DNA of 64,000 bases from assembly GCF_002994745.2 (NCBI RefSeq), contig NC_037092.1:74558324-74622323 (forward strand), read 5' to 3'. This document shows, piece after piece, positions 28,651 through 42,608 of the stretch; positions within the stretch are counted from its first letter, which is position 1, and each line of letters begins with the position of its first letter. Position numbers and translations under genes: made by a program. Under the pieces are notes generated by a model that saw only the letters and a program-made list of their open reading frames with translations, did no database searches and was not told the origin of the DNA. The DNA is from Rosa chinensis. Lineage: Eukaryota > Streptophyta > Magnoliopsida > Rosales > Rosaceae.

Positions 28651-30281
28651 GCTTGACCCAAAAAATGTCTCAAATAAATCAAAAGGATTAGTCCGCACAA
28701 AAACAAAACTAAATTGTGTAAGTTTTAAACATAGAATATGCATCATTAAGCAACTGGCTATGGAAATCGTTTACAACTCTATAGTTGCTTATACAGGTCT
28801 ATTCCAGTACCACATAATAATACTGTAGCCCCTGTAAAAAAATAAGAACATTGCATTTAACTAAATTAAACATTCATCAGATAACTCGGATTAACAATTG
28901 GGGAACAAGTAGAGATAGTTTTTAGAGATTTCAACATATTCATGAGAAATTAACATATACATGAGAAACTAGGAAATCAATATAGAAACTGGGAGAGCAT
29001 TCTTTTCCATGGATTACAGGTAAGCAACATTTGCTAAAAGTATATATACAGAATGTACAGGCCCTTCAAGAGAAGTACTGAAAATAACAAGAACAATAAC
29101 CAATAAATCAACCCAAATGTAAACTTGGGCACACATTTCAGAAACAAAGCGACTGTCCAAAAATAGCATACATACTCTAAACATTTTTTCTACGGAGAAT
29201 GCGTACTTTTTGAAATAATTCTGCTCTATAGAGAATGTTGCACAGACACTGGCATATAGTCTATAGCTTTTCAAATAATACTGCTATAGTGTACAAATGT
29301 TGCCGAGGAAGTAGCATATACCGTAAATATTAAATAAGGCTAATTGTGAAAAAAAATAATAATAATAATTGATTCACTAATCGTGATGGAACTTGGAGCC
29401 AAGTGGGCTCTCATGTGCAAAGACCAAAAGGTATATATGTGGGGATTGTGCAAGTCTGTGTATAGTTATTGTGCTTGCTTAAATCCTGAGATAAAGACAG
29501 AATCACCAAATTGAGGCCAGATTGTCTCAGAACATATCCAACAATTGATAATGCATACCAAATCATTGACATGCAAATTTGCACATGCATCAAGAAACTG
29601 CCACCTTTTCAAATCTATAATCTACAAGATGAAATTAGAAAGGAAAAAAAAAATCTGAACCCAAGTCCACTACCGTATAGGTTGAAGATCCCCCACTCAT
29701 CGTGCTTTTAACTTCAGCTTCACCATATTGATCATATAAAGCCCGCTTCTTATCATCCGATAGGATCTGACAGTGTGGTACTTCAGAATTCAAAAGACAA
29801 TATCATAAATTTGAAATTTGAAATGAACAACATAATATACTTCATGGGAGAATATTAGAATTATATTCACTGCAGGGGGAAACTAACGCCAGATCTAATG
29901 AGAGTATGAGACTAACTGAAAAACAAAAAGAGTTTATCATGTTTCAAGATTCATATGGAAGAAAAAGTGAAAAACCCAGAAGTGAAATACAAGACCTAAA
30001 AGTGTGTTAGTTAAAATAATAATAATAATAATCTTATATAATTAAGCCAATTCTTGAGGGAATGGTTAAATTTTTGAACTGCCATATATGCCCTCACATA
30101 GTATAGGTATTAATAAATAAATTATTTTTAGATGAGGATATGATAGTTAATTGACTATATCATATTTAAAAAAATTGCAATACTTCACACGAAAAAACAG
30201 AGAAACTTCTCTAAAATCAGAAGTGATAACTTTTTTAATTTAAAAAAATTAAAATAAAATTCGCACATGTTAAAAAGGCTA

Positions 30282-30323
<42 letters not shown>

Positions 30324-30650
30324 AAAATAGAAAATTTTCTGATGGAAATTTGATAATTTCTTTCCTGTACTTCAAATTTAAAGAGAACTAGTACCAGAAA
30401 AATATCCAACACAGTGCAGTAATACACTATCAATAAAACCCATGTTACGGTATTTAGTTCATCACGTCATGCCTTAATCTAGAGATGCAACAAAATGTCT
30501 TTAATACAGATTACATAAAGGAAAGACCCAAAAAAAAAAAAAAAAATTAGCCAGACCTCATATGCAGCACTTCAAACTTTTCAGTTGCTCCAGGTTGCTT
30601 GTTGACATCAGGGTGGAACTCGATCGAGAGCACTATAATACACATAAGCA
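28651..30650 (-). pseudogene. DnaJ (chloroplast DJA-type) pseudogene
   Basis: Three minus-strand blocks match a J-domain protein in order. Block 1 (30650-30562) has EFHPDVNKQPGATEKF, then SAAYE only after a deletion and frameshift. Block 2 (29766-29673) starts after an acceptor TGTCAG and encodes ILSDDKKRALYDQYGEAEVK. Block 3 (28692-28651) encodes TNPFDLFETFFG but no AG acceptor precedes it. The HPD motif that stimulates Hsp70 ATPase is intact, but helix I of the J domain is missing upstream and the zinc-finger and C-terminal domains characteristic of DJA proteins are absent: after FFGSS the sequence is unrelated. Introns are retained, so this is a truncated genomic copy and not a processed one. 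Intervening bases 28700-29670 are intron-like with no coding features. Confidence 0.75.
30278..30318. repeat. (AAT)n microsatellite
   Basis: About 13 uninterrupted AAT/ATA units. A shorter AAT tract lies at 29351-29368 and another at 30017-30033. It sits in the intron of the DnaJ pseudogene. Confidence 0.95.
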
Positions 30651-30804
30651 GTCAGAATTACATTAAAGAAACTCAGACCATCAACGAGTCCCGTTGTAAA
30701 TATTGCGCTAAAAATATCGTTGATGGTCGCGGCGGCCATCGGAGTGTGGGGAAATCAGTTGGAGGATTTGATTGTGGTTAATGTAGCGTGCATTGCTTGG
30801 TGAC

Positions 30805-30808
<4 letters not shown>

Positions 30809-30844
<36 letters not shown>
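30809..30844. repeat. (AG)n microsatellite
   Basis: About 18 AG units between the DnaJ pseudogene and THIC. It could be the 5'UTR (CT)n tract of the former DnaJ gene read on the minus strand. Confidence 0.95.
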
Positions 30845-30845
<1 letters not shown>

Positions 30846-30849
30846 CCTG

Positions 30850-31250
30850 GGGGTTTGAAGGGAAGAGAGTGATGGTGCAGTGAGATGTCGCTCCAACACC
30901 ATTGTCCTCCACATCCGCTTGGATGGGTTCCAGTATTTACCCAACCCTAAACTCAAACTCAATTCACCTTAACTCATGCATTCTTTTCTACCTTCTGCTT
31001 TGAAATTTTACTACAAACTGTTGCTTCACGGGTTTTGTGACGGACAAACCAACGGGGGCCCCCAGTCAACGGTCATAATTAAGGCTGGGTGTATGGTATT
31101 GTACTTGTCGAGATTGGATCTGAGATTTTAATGGAAGTCACAGGACCACGCAGGCATGCGGTTTTTGTCAGTCACGGGAGGCGAACTTATCGTTCAATAA
31201 AATGCTGCGCAAAACTCTCAGATAGTGGCCATTGAAACTTTCAGTGAGAG
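30850..31250 (+). promoter_or_regulatory. THIC upstream region
   Basis: About 400 bp between the AG repeat and the inferred THIC 5'UTR. A TTCAATAAAATGC AT-rich element at 31192-31204 is the only TATA-like candidate near the expected start, followed by the leader from about 31225. No clear circadian evening element was seen. Confidence 0.35.
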
Positions 31251-31310
31251 TGAGAGACACCCCATCTCACACAAGATAAGCCTTCTTCTCTTCCAGCCCC
31301 ACATTCCCAG

Positions 31311-33935
<2,625 letters not shown>

Positions 33936-33937
33936 AG

Positions 33938-34358
33938 GTCAGTAGATGTTTTTGGTTTTACTTTTCCTCACGAATACACTGTTTTACAGTATACCTGCAC
34001 TAAAATGGTTGCAATATCTCCTAATTTCAAACCAAGGATACAATTTGCATGTTATAAAGCAATAGTCAAGTCTCAAGCTGTACAAACTGGGCCAATAGTG
34101 TTAGGATTTGACTTTATGGGACATATCACTCAAGCAGAGCACACCATATGTTAATATATTATTTTTGAAGCAGCATGGATTTATGGACCGCTGTATGGAT
34201 ATAATAGCATACCTCATTTTTTGCACCCAGCATGGATATAGAACTTCTTTGTGGCTTTAATCTCTACTATCTACATTTCAGTATGTGTTTAACTAGGCAG
34301 TTTGGTCCTGATCTATTCCCATTTCCTTGTTCTAATATGTGAATATGCTTATTTTCAG
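33938..34358 (+). other. Constitutive 3'UTR intron of THIC
   Basis: Two bases after the stop codon a donor (GAAG|GTCAGTAG) opens an intron that ends at acceptor ATTTTCAG (34351-34358). An intron immediately after the stop is a known feature of plant THIC transcripts. Confidence 0.75.
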
Positions 34359-34538
34359 GATCAAGTGAATAACCAGAACCAGTTTGACAACACTGGAGGC
34401 TTTTGTCCATGATTGGCTTGTCCAAAACGGAGATCTTAGGTTTTCATTTTCATTCTGTGGTATAGACCAGTAGTTGGGTTGAAGTACTTTTCAAGACTTC
34501 TATCTATCTTTTTTCTGCTTGTGCGTGTGTTTCTCCGT

Positions 34539-34544
34539 AATAAA
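34539..34544 (+). terminator. Poly(A) signal AATAAA of short THIC transcripts
   Basis: Canonical AATAAA about 65 bases upstream of the aptamer, inside the predicted alternative intron. It is the only canonical signal between the 3'UTR intron and the aptamer. Confidence 0.7.
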
Positions 34545-34608
34545 ATGCTTCCTGCATATTGCATAGACATTTGGTTTATCTTTTTGCCATTCTATTAACA
34601 TAAACGAC

Positions 34609-34724
34609 GCACCAGGGGTGCCTGTATCTGCTCGACCACTGGCTCTTTGGCTGGGATTAGAGCAGGTCAGGCTGAGATAGTCCCTTTGAACCTGAACAGG
34701 TTAATACCTGCGTAGGGAGTGTGC
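34609..34724 (+). promoter_or_regulatory. TPP riboswitch (THI element) in the THIC 3'UTR
   Basis: The conserved aptamer parts occur in order: GCACCAGGGGTGCCTG forms the P1/P2 5' side, an enlarged plant-type P3 follows (34630-34668), then CAGGCTGAGATAGTCCC with the CUGAGA pyrimidine-binding core (about 34668-34684), the P4/P5 hairpin AACCTGAACAGGTTAATACC, and GCGTAGGGAGTGTGC closing P1. It senses thiamin pyrophosphate, the end product of the pathway that THIC starts. Confidence 0.95.
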
Positions 34725-34749
34725 ATTTCTTTTTCCTGTCTATCACAGG

Positions 34750-35712
34750 GGGAGAGAGAGAGCTTTCGTTCATGGCTCGGGCTAGCTGATTAGTCACGTA
34801 CAAGGCTGGGAGGCATCTGCCTGGCAATTCTTTGATGCTTGCTCTTCTTTAAGAAAGCTTTACCAAACAGGAAAGCTATGCGATAATTTGCTATTTTGCT
34901 GCATAGTAGTAAACCGTATTTATTTCCTCTCGTCAATTCCAGCTGTCCTCCAAACTTGGTTTTAGGTTCATTGGAAAACTTCTTTGAACTTGCACTAAAC
35001 TAGAAATTGCCTACACACTGTATGAATGATGTGAGTTATGGAATCAAAATCTTCCCTTATCTCACTCCTAATATTGGATTATGCGGGTAATTTAATTAGG
35101 AGAGAGGGGCAAAATGGTAAATGAATATTTCTCTTAGGATGATAGATTTGTGATAAATAAACAAACAGGGGCAAATGGGTAAATCAATTTGGCCAGTAAT
35201 GTTCAAAGAGCTTTTGCGCTTTAGTATATACCAGCAAATTGACTTGCGTGATGCTGCTGATTTTTTAAAAATTTTTTTTTTTTAAAGTTTTCACATATAA
35301 TAGATGAATATTGACAATCTAAAAATTATCGATGTTACTTAAAATATGATTTGTTTTGTTATTAATAATAGATTAGCAATACATAGGATACAACAAAAAA
35401 TAATTTTTTTTTATAATTTGTAGAAATTTACAAATACAAAATAGAATTATTCTCTTTTAAAAAAAAGTAAATAAAAAAAAAATACTGAAATGATATGACA
35501 GACTTTTACAAAAAATAAAAATATAAAATATAAAATGAAAGATTATGGTTAAATTGTAATTTCAATCAAAAGATGAGGGTAAAACCACCGTTCTATGTGA
35601 ACAGTGATGAAAAGTATAGGACGTTTAGTATATACTAAATAATTTAATAGTAAGCTACTATTCAACCATCGTTGGCAATTTGTAAACCAGAAAAGATAGC
35701 CTCTACCAGATA
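34750..35712. other. Intergenic downstream of THIC
   Basis: The first part may be the tail of long THIC transcripts; beyond about 35250 it is a strongly AT-rich stretch with many A and T runs. No gene or element ends were recognised. Confidence 0.6.
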
Positions 35713-35717
35713 CAAAG

Positions 35718-36492
35718 TGAAAATATAAGGACAGAATATGATTTTCTGGAAAACGAGGATTGCAGTGCACTGATCAATCCTTACTGGGCAGCAGAAACCA
35801 AAATAACAAACTAAACACCAGATTTTGGTTACGCAGTGAAAACTTCAAGTATGAGATTAAAAACACTGCGGGGCTCTTACTCTTGAGAACCCAAAATAAA
35901 GATCATCATATTGAAAATGATATGTTCTTTTACAAACTTTGAATAGCACTAGCTCGGCTATAAGATTCACACAAAATCTAATACAAAATTTGTCTTCCTT
36001 CTAGAACTCCTTCACTAGAACGATCTTCAAATCTTGTTCTTCTTTCTTCACAGTCTCCCTACTGATCTCGAGAGAGTATTATGCATATAAAACTATGATC
36101 ACAAACACTTATACATGGACCAAGTGTTTTGACTCTTTGTGAAGACACAAACTCAAACAAACATGCAAGACTCAAACCAAAAATTCTTGCCTCTATCAAA
36201 GTCACCCTTTGCCGAGTATATTCCTGCAATATATATACTACCAGCGGCAACACCTCAAAACTAAACAGAAACAACCCTAATTAGACTTCTATTAGGAAAG
36301 AGCTTTTATTCCAAGATATACACAGAATCCTAGAATACCTAAGACTTAAAAACTATCCTTTTATTTATTAGAGAAAATCTTTTAAGAATATAATTCCATA
36401 AAGCCCAAAACCACTTCTTAAAAACTGACTCCACATAAAGGGACTCTTTGTATGGGAATGCCAATACGACAGGTACAAGAGTTGTACCTACA
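35718..36492 (-). repeat. Left (3') LTR of the gag-only copia element
   Basis: Bounded by TGAAAATA and TACCTACA on the + strand, so TGTAGGTA...TATTTTCA in the element's orientation. It matches 39953-40726 over its full length. Confidence 0.9.
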
Positions 36493-36504
36493 ATCTCCCC
36501 CTTT

Positions 36505-37849
36505 GGCATTCCTATACAAAACAACTTTACCGTATGAAAACTCCCCCTCAACAGGTACTTGAGAACTTTCCCTTGTGAACAAACCTGTCAATCCTGAAAC
36601 ACTTATCAGACACACATTGTGAAAATACACTAGATAGAATACAATTTTGAATCTGCTCTCTCCCCCTTTTTGAATAGGAATGACAAAGGTAACTTACGTA
36701 GCGGAAGCGATGTAGAAGGATCACAAATAGAAGGTGCACAATAGACACTAGCCCAAGGCGAATCAATCAGAGGAAGATAGTCCAAGTATTAATACTCCCT
36801 CTAAGTGTGATCATGTTATGAAAGATGCAATAATGAAATGCAAACACACAATGAGTGGGTTGTATCCAAATGCTAAGAATAGATTTAATTCGCATAGCTT
36901 TTCCAACAAGAGCAATACCACTTAACCATAAACAAGAGTGCAACAAAATAAGTTCACACGAGTGAATTTATTCCGACAATCACAAGGTAAGATAGAGGGT
37001 GATCAAGTATTCTATACCTCTTGTTAAAGAGTGAACATATCTCAAGATGGGGTGTGTAATATTTGTGGAAACCTGAAAAGCAAGGCTCACATACGAAACA
37101 CATTTAAGCACATAAACTTTATTCCCCCTTATAACACCGTGTGGGCATGATTTTGAATTTTTCTTTTGGCCTTTCACACAAAGTAACATTTTTGCTCAAG
37201 AAGACTACGACCCTTGTAACGAGTATTATGCTAGCAGCTCCCAAGTCAGATGACTTTAGGGTACTAGATGTAACAAGGACATCCCAAAGAGCACATCTAC
37301 TCGAGTCAATAGTTTCACAATCCATCGGGGTGACCAAACCATTCTTGTTTCTTCCCAATCCTCATATCGTTCGTCACGACCGAGGCCTGTTTACTTTGGG
37401 AATAGCCTGGCCATAATCCATTAACCAACTACATTTTTTTTTAAAAAAAAAATCAAGGAGCAACCAACAAGGGAAATTTAGTACATGAGCAATGAGAACA
37501 AGCCAACCATCAATTAAGACTTACCACCACTTAGAGTATGTGTGCATGTGAGGTTTTAAGATTGTAGAGAATATGTTGTTCAAGCTCACAATTACAGAGT
37601 GACGTAAGTACAAGTTCAAAACGTGCTAGGCACCTTATTGTACACATATTTAAAGAAAAGAGTATGGCCCTTATCAATCTAAGTTCAAAATAATCTGTCA
37701 CACACTCGGGGATACAAACCACTATTTTTCAGTCCTAAAATTCTAGAAATTGAACCTAACAATGCAGAAACGTAAAGAAAATGCACCTATACTATCATGA
37801 AGACATACACCATGAATGCATGCAAAATGAATCAACCGAAGTGAGAGTA
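36505..37849 (-). other. 3' untranslated region of the gag-only copia element
   Basis: About 1.3 kb between the pol remnant and the polypurine tract, with no convincing ORF on either strand. Small + strand ORFs (37141-37416) lack recognisable features. Confidence 0.6.
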
Positions 37850-39902
37850 TCAATACTTAGAGCATCCACCAACGGTGCTTCTAAGTGATTCAAATTGAGT
37901 TATATCTAAATGCCTAGTAAACGAATTAGCCAATTTGTGATCAGTAGGAACAAAAGCACGCTCAAGCATATTATCAAGATTATCCATATGAGTAGAAAAA
38001 CGATTATTTGAACCTTTTTTAATCCAGATTTGCTTCTGCTTCGTTTTTGTTTCCAGATCCACGGGGATTGAAGCCGGCTTTGGCTGTCAGATTCAGACCC
38101 TCTTTCAACTCAGCTTGCAACGAGGCAGGTGAGTTAATTCTCAACGTTTTCCTCTGATTTTGAGTAAGCCTGCGAAGCATATTGCACCTAGGACGTATGT
38201 GTCCTAATTTTGCACAATAATGACAAGTAGGAATGAAGTTTTTGGGGTTGTGAATATACCTGGGCTGACAAAGTTTGTCAGGACTTTCCGAGGAGCTTTT
38301 CTGAAGTGTTTGGTGAGCCACACGCGGTTCTGATTTTGCAAGCAACTTGGAACCAGACCCATTTTCACAAGAACTTTGTGACTGACTTGAAGAACTCTCA
38401 CCTCCTTTACTTTTTACAAAAGCCAATGGTTTGCAGGATTCACCATTATATCCTAATCCTTCTTTATTGCCATGAGCTTTGCCAATTCCCATCATCTTAG
38501 AGACTTTTTCAGATCCAATGGAGAATTTGTTAAAGCTTTCCTTGACCCTTAATAATTCTTCTTGCAATTTCTCATTCTCAAGGGTTAGAGACACATTTAA
38601 GGAAGATTGAGCCTTAATGTCAACCTGCAAAACTTTGATTTTGTTAGTAATCTCATCATGCTCCTTGTCTCAATTTTGGGAATTGACCTTACCCTACAAA
38701 ACATTGATCTTAGCAACAAGGTCAGTACGCTCATCTTCCCATTCTTTCAAAGATATTTCAAATCTTTTCTCAATCTTCTCTTTCTCACCCCTTAAGAATT
38801 CAATTTCCTCTTCAAGTTTATTATTTTTCTTAAGAACAATTCTTGAGGCATTATACAATTGCTTGCATTTTTCATTTGTTTCTTCATCAAAAGTGTCATC
38901 TTCTAAATCAGAGACATCAGATAAATCAGAATTAAAAGAGGAAGTAAGAGCAAGATTTACCTCGTCATCACTATCACTCCATGTGGTCTTTAAAGCCTTG
39001 TTACCACGTGAATTATACTTCTTGTTGCCACAATCGACAACAAGATGTCCAATTCCACCACACTCAAAGCATTTAGGTTTGTTAGGAAATTTTTTTGAAG
39101 AGTTTCCAAAGGAGTTTTTGTTTTTCAGAAAATTTTTGAACTCTTTTGTCAACAACGATAAATCCACATAATCATCATCAACATCATCTTTCTTTTTAAC
39201 AGAAGAGAAAGCAATATTTTTTACCTTTTTCTCGGGCTTGATCCTCATCTCAAAGGTTTTGAGATTACCTATTAGTTCGTCAAGAGAATAGGTGTCCAGA
39301 TCTTGAGTCTCCTCTATGGCAATTTGTTTGGCTTGAAATTTTGAAGGAAGAGCCCTAAGAAATTTCCTGACTATTTGGTGCTCCTCAAAAGGATCATCAA
39401 GGCTACGGCATTGGTTTGTCACATTGAGAAGTTGAGCGTGAAAATCATCAATTGATTCTTCTTCCCCCATGGTCATGTTCTCAAATTCCAATAAGAGTCT
39501 TTGAAGCTTCTGACCTCTAACCTTTTTATTTCCCTCATAAGTAACTTGAAGTAGATCCCAAGCTTGTTTGGCTGTGTCACAGTGGCTAATTCTCATCCTC
39601 TCCTTCTTGGACAAAGCTGTGAATAGTGAATTCCTTGCCTTAAAGTCACAAGTTCTATCATGAACTTTCTCTTCTGTCCATTCCTTCCTAGGTTTGAGAA
39701 CCCTTGCAGAGGACCCTTCTACTTTCTTTGATTCTTCTGCCTTGGTTGGGTGTTCCCATCCATTCTCAACTATATTCCACATATTTTCATCTTGAGAGTA
39801 GAGAAAAGCCCTCATCATGATCTTCCATTGTGAGTAATCTTCACCATCAAACAAAGGAGGGCAATTTATCGAACTGGAGGCTCTGTTATATTCACGTTCC
39901 AT
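37850..39902 (-). pseudogene. Copia gag fused to the C-terminal tail of pol, with two stops and a frameshift
   Basis: From the ATG at 39902 the frame encodes a UBN2-type gag: a FDGEDYSQWKIMMRAFLYSQ start, a KAQIAIEETQ-like central part and a CFECGGIGHLVVDC zinc knuckle. A TAG (38694-38696) and a TGA (38670-38672) lie in the same frame, which then continues to a second knuckle CHYCAKLGHIRPRC and ends at 38019. In the next frame a KTKQKQIWIKK stretch leads straight into KLANSFTRHLDITQFESLR, the text normally found at the very end of copia RNase H (the LADIFTK...L motif). The whole protease-to-RNase H region has therefore been deleted and its two edges joined. A nucleic-acid-binding gag is the only module left. 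Residues after the knuckles include a long Glu/Lys-rich, coiled-coil-like stretch. Confidence 0.85.
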
Positions 39903-39952
39903 CCTTGACCACGGATCAACTAAAAAGCTTTAGAACATGCTCTGATGCCAAG

Positions 39953-40726
39953 TGAAAATACAGGGACAGAATATGATTTTCTAGAAAACGAGGATTGCAA
40001 TGCACTGATCAATCCTTACTGGGCAGCAGAAACCAAAATAACAAACTAAACACCAGATTTCGGTTCCGCAGTGAAAACCTCAAGTATGAGATTAAAAACA
40101 CTACGAGGCTCTTACTCTTGAGAACCCAAAATAAAGATCATCATATTAAAAAGGATATGTTCTTTTACAAACTTTGAATAGCACTAGCTCGACTATAAGA
40201 TTCAGACAAAATCTAATACAAAGTTTGTCTTCCTTCTAGAACTCCTTCACTTGAACGATCTTCAAATCTTGTTCTTCTTTCTTCACAGTCTCCCTACTGA
40301 TCTCGAGAGAGTATTATGCATATAAAACTATGATCACAAACACTTATACATGGACCAAGTGTCTTGACTCTTTGTGAAGACACAAACTCAAACAAACATG
40401 CAAGACTCAAACAAAAAATTCTTGCCTCTATCAAAGTCACCCTTTGCCGAGTATATTCCAGCAATATGTATATTACCAGCGGCAACACCTCAAAACTAAA
40501 CAGAAACAACCCTAATTAGACTTCTATTAGGAAAGAGCTTTTATTCTAAGATATCCACAGAATCCTAGAATACCTGGACTTAAAAACTATCCTTTTATTT
40601 ATCAGAGAAAATCTTTTAAGAATATAATTCCATAAAGCCCAAAACCACTTCCTAAAAACTGACTCCACATAAAGGGACTCTTTGTATGGGAATGCCAATA
40701 CGACAGGTACAAGAGTTGTACCTACA
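39953..40726 (-). repeat. Right (5') LTR of the gag-only copia element
   Basis: Same boundaries as the left LTR. In element orientation it drives the gag frame that begins about 50 bp downstream at 39902. Confidence 0.9.
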
Positions 40727-40731
40727 CAAAA

Positions 40732-42029
40732 TTATGCTCTTGCAGAAAGAAAGCCAGTCTAATAATTCTGCAGGTCATTTCATGAAGGGCCACATTAGAG
40801 TTGGAACCGAATTATATACCAGTAGCCTAACAAACATGATCATGACTGCAAATTTCATTAGAATCTGCAGATCAAAGCATAATATTCGAGTAGCAAACAT
40901 GTACACGTATGAGGTTGTAGCATAGAATTTCTGATATATTTTGCTCAAATCTGTGCCCTCACAGCTTGTTATATTCAATGCCACATGGTTGGGAAAATCT
41001 ATGACTTCAGGTATAACCCAACCCTTCAGACTAATTTTTGTTTTATGGTCTCGTAGTTTTATTTCCTTTATAATCGGAAGGTAGCATGGAAAGTTTGGGT
41101 GGTAAAATTTTGATGTAGGGTGGCAATAATTTACTACATATGATATCCAAGTAAAATTTTGCAAACAACAAAATTGATTCACAAGAGATTTATCAACCAA
41201 TCTGCGATATGATTTAGTGTTGTGCTTCAGTTTTCAAATTTGCAAATCTATTTGTTTTTTTTCTTTCTGCTAACAGATCCAAACCCGTTCTTACTAAAAA
41301 AATAAAAAATAAAGTAAAAATTCCCGTTTCTCAGTAATTCAATATTGTGTTGAGCAAGTGAAGGAAGCGCGCATGTTTTTGCTAATTGAATGGAATATTA
41401 GTGCAATTTCTGAGAGGAGCGGGAATGGGATTGCCGGATTGGAATTGGAAAAATAGATGAGGTATGGAATGGTATACTCAGTCCCTTTGGTAATTTCACA
41501 TTGGATTTCCTTTTGGACGCCACTGAATTGACCTGGATCAGTGTTTTTTTTTTTTTTTTCCTAGAATGATCATCACTGTTGTTTTTTTTATTCTTCAATA
41601 ATGACTTGGATTAGCGTTAAATCACCAGGATCAGCGTTAAATCACCAGGAAACATCCCGTCGTTTGGACCTTGTTTCCTATATTTATGGTGCGGCCTCAT
41701 GTTTTCTTTGATGTCGCAACTCGGCTTTATTCCCCAACTGTCAAAGAGAAACTAAATCGGTTTTAGTATACCCGTTTAACAATAGCATGTAGAAAAATGT
41801 CTCTCTCCCATCAGCATGTAGAAAAATGTCTCTCTCCCATCAGCATATAGAAATTATTATTGAGTGGATATTAGCCAGCGGGCGTTGCAAAATAGGTGTA
41901 AATGCCAACTCGATCTATCCCCAACTGTTAAACAGAAATTAAATGGGTACTTGCGGGACCTAATATAGTTATATATACCCGTTTAACAATAGCTTAATTT
42001 TTCTACCTCTCCCATCAGCATGTAGAAAA
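40732..42029. other. Intergenic with short tandem and dispersed duplications
   Basis: CAGCATGTAGAAAAATGTCTCTCTCCCAT is repeated in tandem at 41784-41840 and again at 42018-42040. ATCAGCGTTAAATCACCAGG is doubled at about 41609-41650. A block with CCCCAACTGT...AAATGG/CGG...CCCGTTTAACAATAGC occurs at 41733-41787 and 41921-41992. The upstream side of the 192-aa ORF has therefore been locally duplicated. Confidence 0.7.
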
Positions 42030-42608
42030 ATGTCTCTCGCCCATTCTAGGAGACACACATTAACCTTTAGGGAAGCTAGTCCCGAGCCCTCATTCAACAT
42101 TCTGGTCATCATCAATCAACAAGGGCCTGCTGCCGCTCCGCCTCCTCCTCCTCCTCCTCCTCCCACTTCAACTTCCACTCATGCCATTTTTGTTTTTATC
42201 GTCTCCGTGTTCGTCTCCTTTGTCCAAATCAGGTTCCCAGAAACTCAGTCCTCTTCACCATTTGAAACCCATCACACAACCATCATGGTTTTCTTTGCTA
42301 GCTTAATTTCGTATTGCTCATCTCTTTGGGCCACGAAAAGATTTCCTAGTTACGCCCATGTTTTTCGTGTTACCATGAGATCTGCTGGTCTACTTGCACT
42401 AGCTTCCCTGCTTTCACTTCTTCTTCCTGGCTCCTGTCACCGTGTGCCATACATGATGTTAGTCTTCTATTTTATTGGGGAGTGTTTTCAGTTGCTCCGA
42501 ATGCCATGTCAATTGACTTACCGGCAAGCCATTCATGGATCTGTGTCAGGCATTCGGACGGGTGCAGTATTGCCGCTGACATTCATGGATTTGCCTCCGA
42601 TAATTTAG
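42030..42608 (+). CDS. Unrecognised 192-aa proline-rich membrane protein
   Basis: An intact single-exon ORF starting MSLAHSRRHT. Residues 33-45 are a Pro-rich tract (PAAAPPPPPPPPP), then four hydrophobic segments at about 51-72, 86-100, 115-134 and 141-160 suggest a membrane protein; the last part has three Cys. I do not recognise the family. Support for its being real: an open single frame of this length with a membrane-like pattern, in otherwise stop-rich AT-rich DNA. Against: no promoter is obvious, the Pro tract comes from a CCT microsatellite, and the surrounding duplications could have made a chance frame. The sequence just downstream, probably its 3' region, is part of a segmental duplication whose other copy (56230) lacks the ORF. 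Confidence 0.45.
   Translation: MSLAHSRRHTLTFREASPEPSFNILVIINQQGPAAAPPPPPPPPPTSTSTHAIFVFIVSVFVSFVQIRFPETQSSSPFETHHTTIMVFFASLISYCSSLWATKRFPSYAHVFRVTMRSAGLLALASLLSLLLPGSCHRVPYMMLVFYFIGECFQLLRMPCQLTYRQAIHGSVSGIRTGAVLPLTFMDLPPII

Larger units (their letters stand above)
34460..34748 (+). promoter_or_regulatory. Predicted riboswitch-controlled alternative 3'UTR intron of THIC
   Basis: A donor candidate TGTG|GTATAG begins at 34460. Right after the aptamer a pyrimidine tract leads to acceptor TATCACAG (34741-34748). The donor decamer GGTATAGACC (34459-34468) can pair with GGTTAATACC of aptamer P4/P5 (34699-34708) in nine of ten positions, counting one G-U. The intron encloses an AATAAA poly(A) signal (34539-34544) and the whole aptamer. 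In the established plant model, low TPP lets the aptamer strand mask the donor, the intron is kept and the short stable 3' end is made; TPP binding frees the donor, and splicing removes the poly(A) signal and yields longer, unstable RNA. The exact splice sites here are predicted. Confidence 0.65.
35718..40726 (-). mobile_element. Gag-only copia-type LTR retrotransposon (TR-GAG-like), 5009 bp
   Basis: Two LTRs of about 775 bp (35718-36492 and 39953-40726) bracket 3.46 kb. The element reads on the minus strand: next to the right LTR is a primer-binding site TGGCATCAGAGCATG (complement of 39936-39950, one mismatch from the usual copia TGGTATCAGAGC type), and next to the left LTR a polypurine tract AAAGGGGGAGAT (complement of 36493-36504). 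Flanks CAAAG (35713-35717) and CAAAA (40727-40731) are a near-match 5-bp target duplication. By eye the LTRs differ at about 25 positions (about 3 percent), so the insertion is moderately old. Protease, integrase, reverse transcriptase and RNase H are missing. Confidence 0.88.

Noticed and set aside
28366..28746. 126-codon minus-strand ORF as an independent gene
   Set aside because: Its only recognisable part, NPFDLFETFFG, belongs to the DnaJ pseudogene; the rest has no features.
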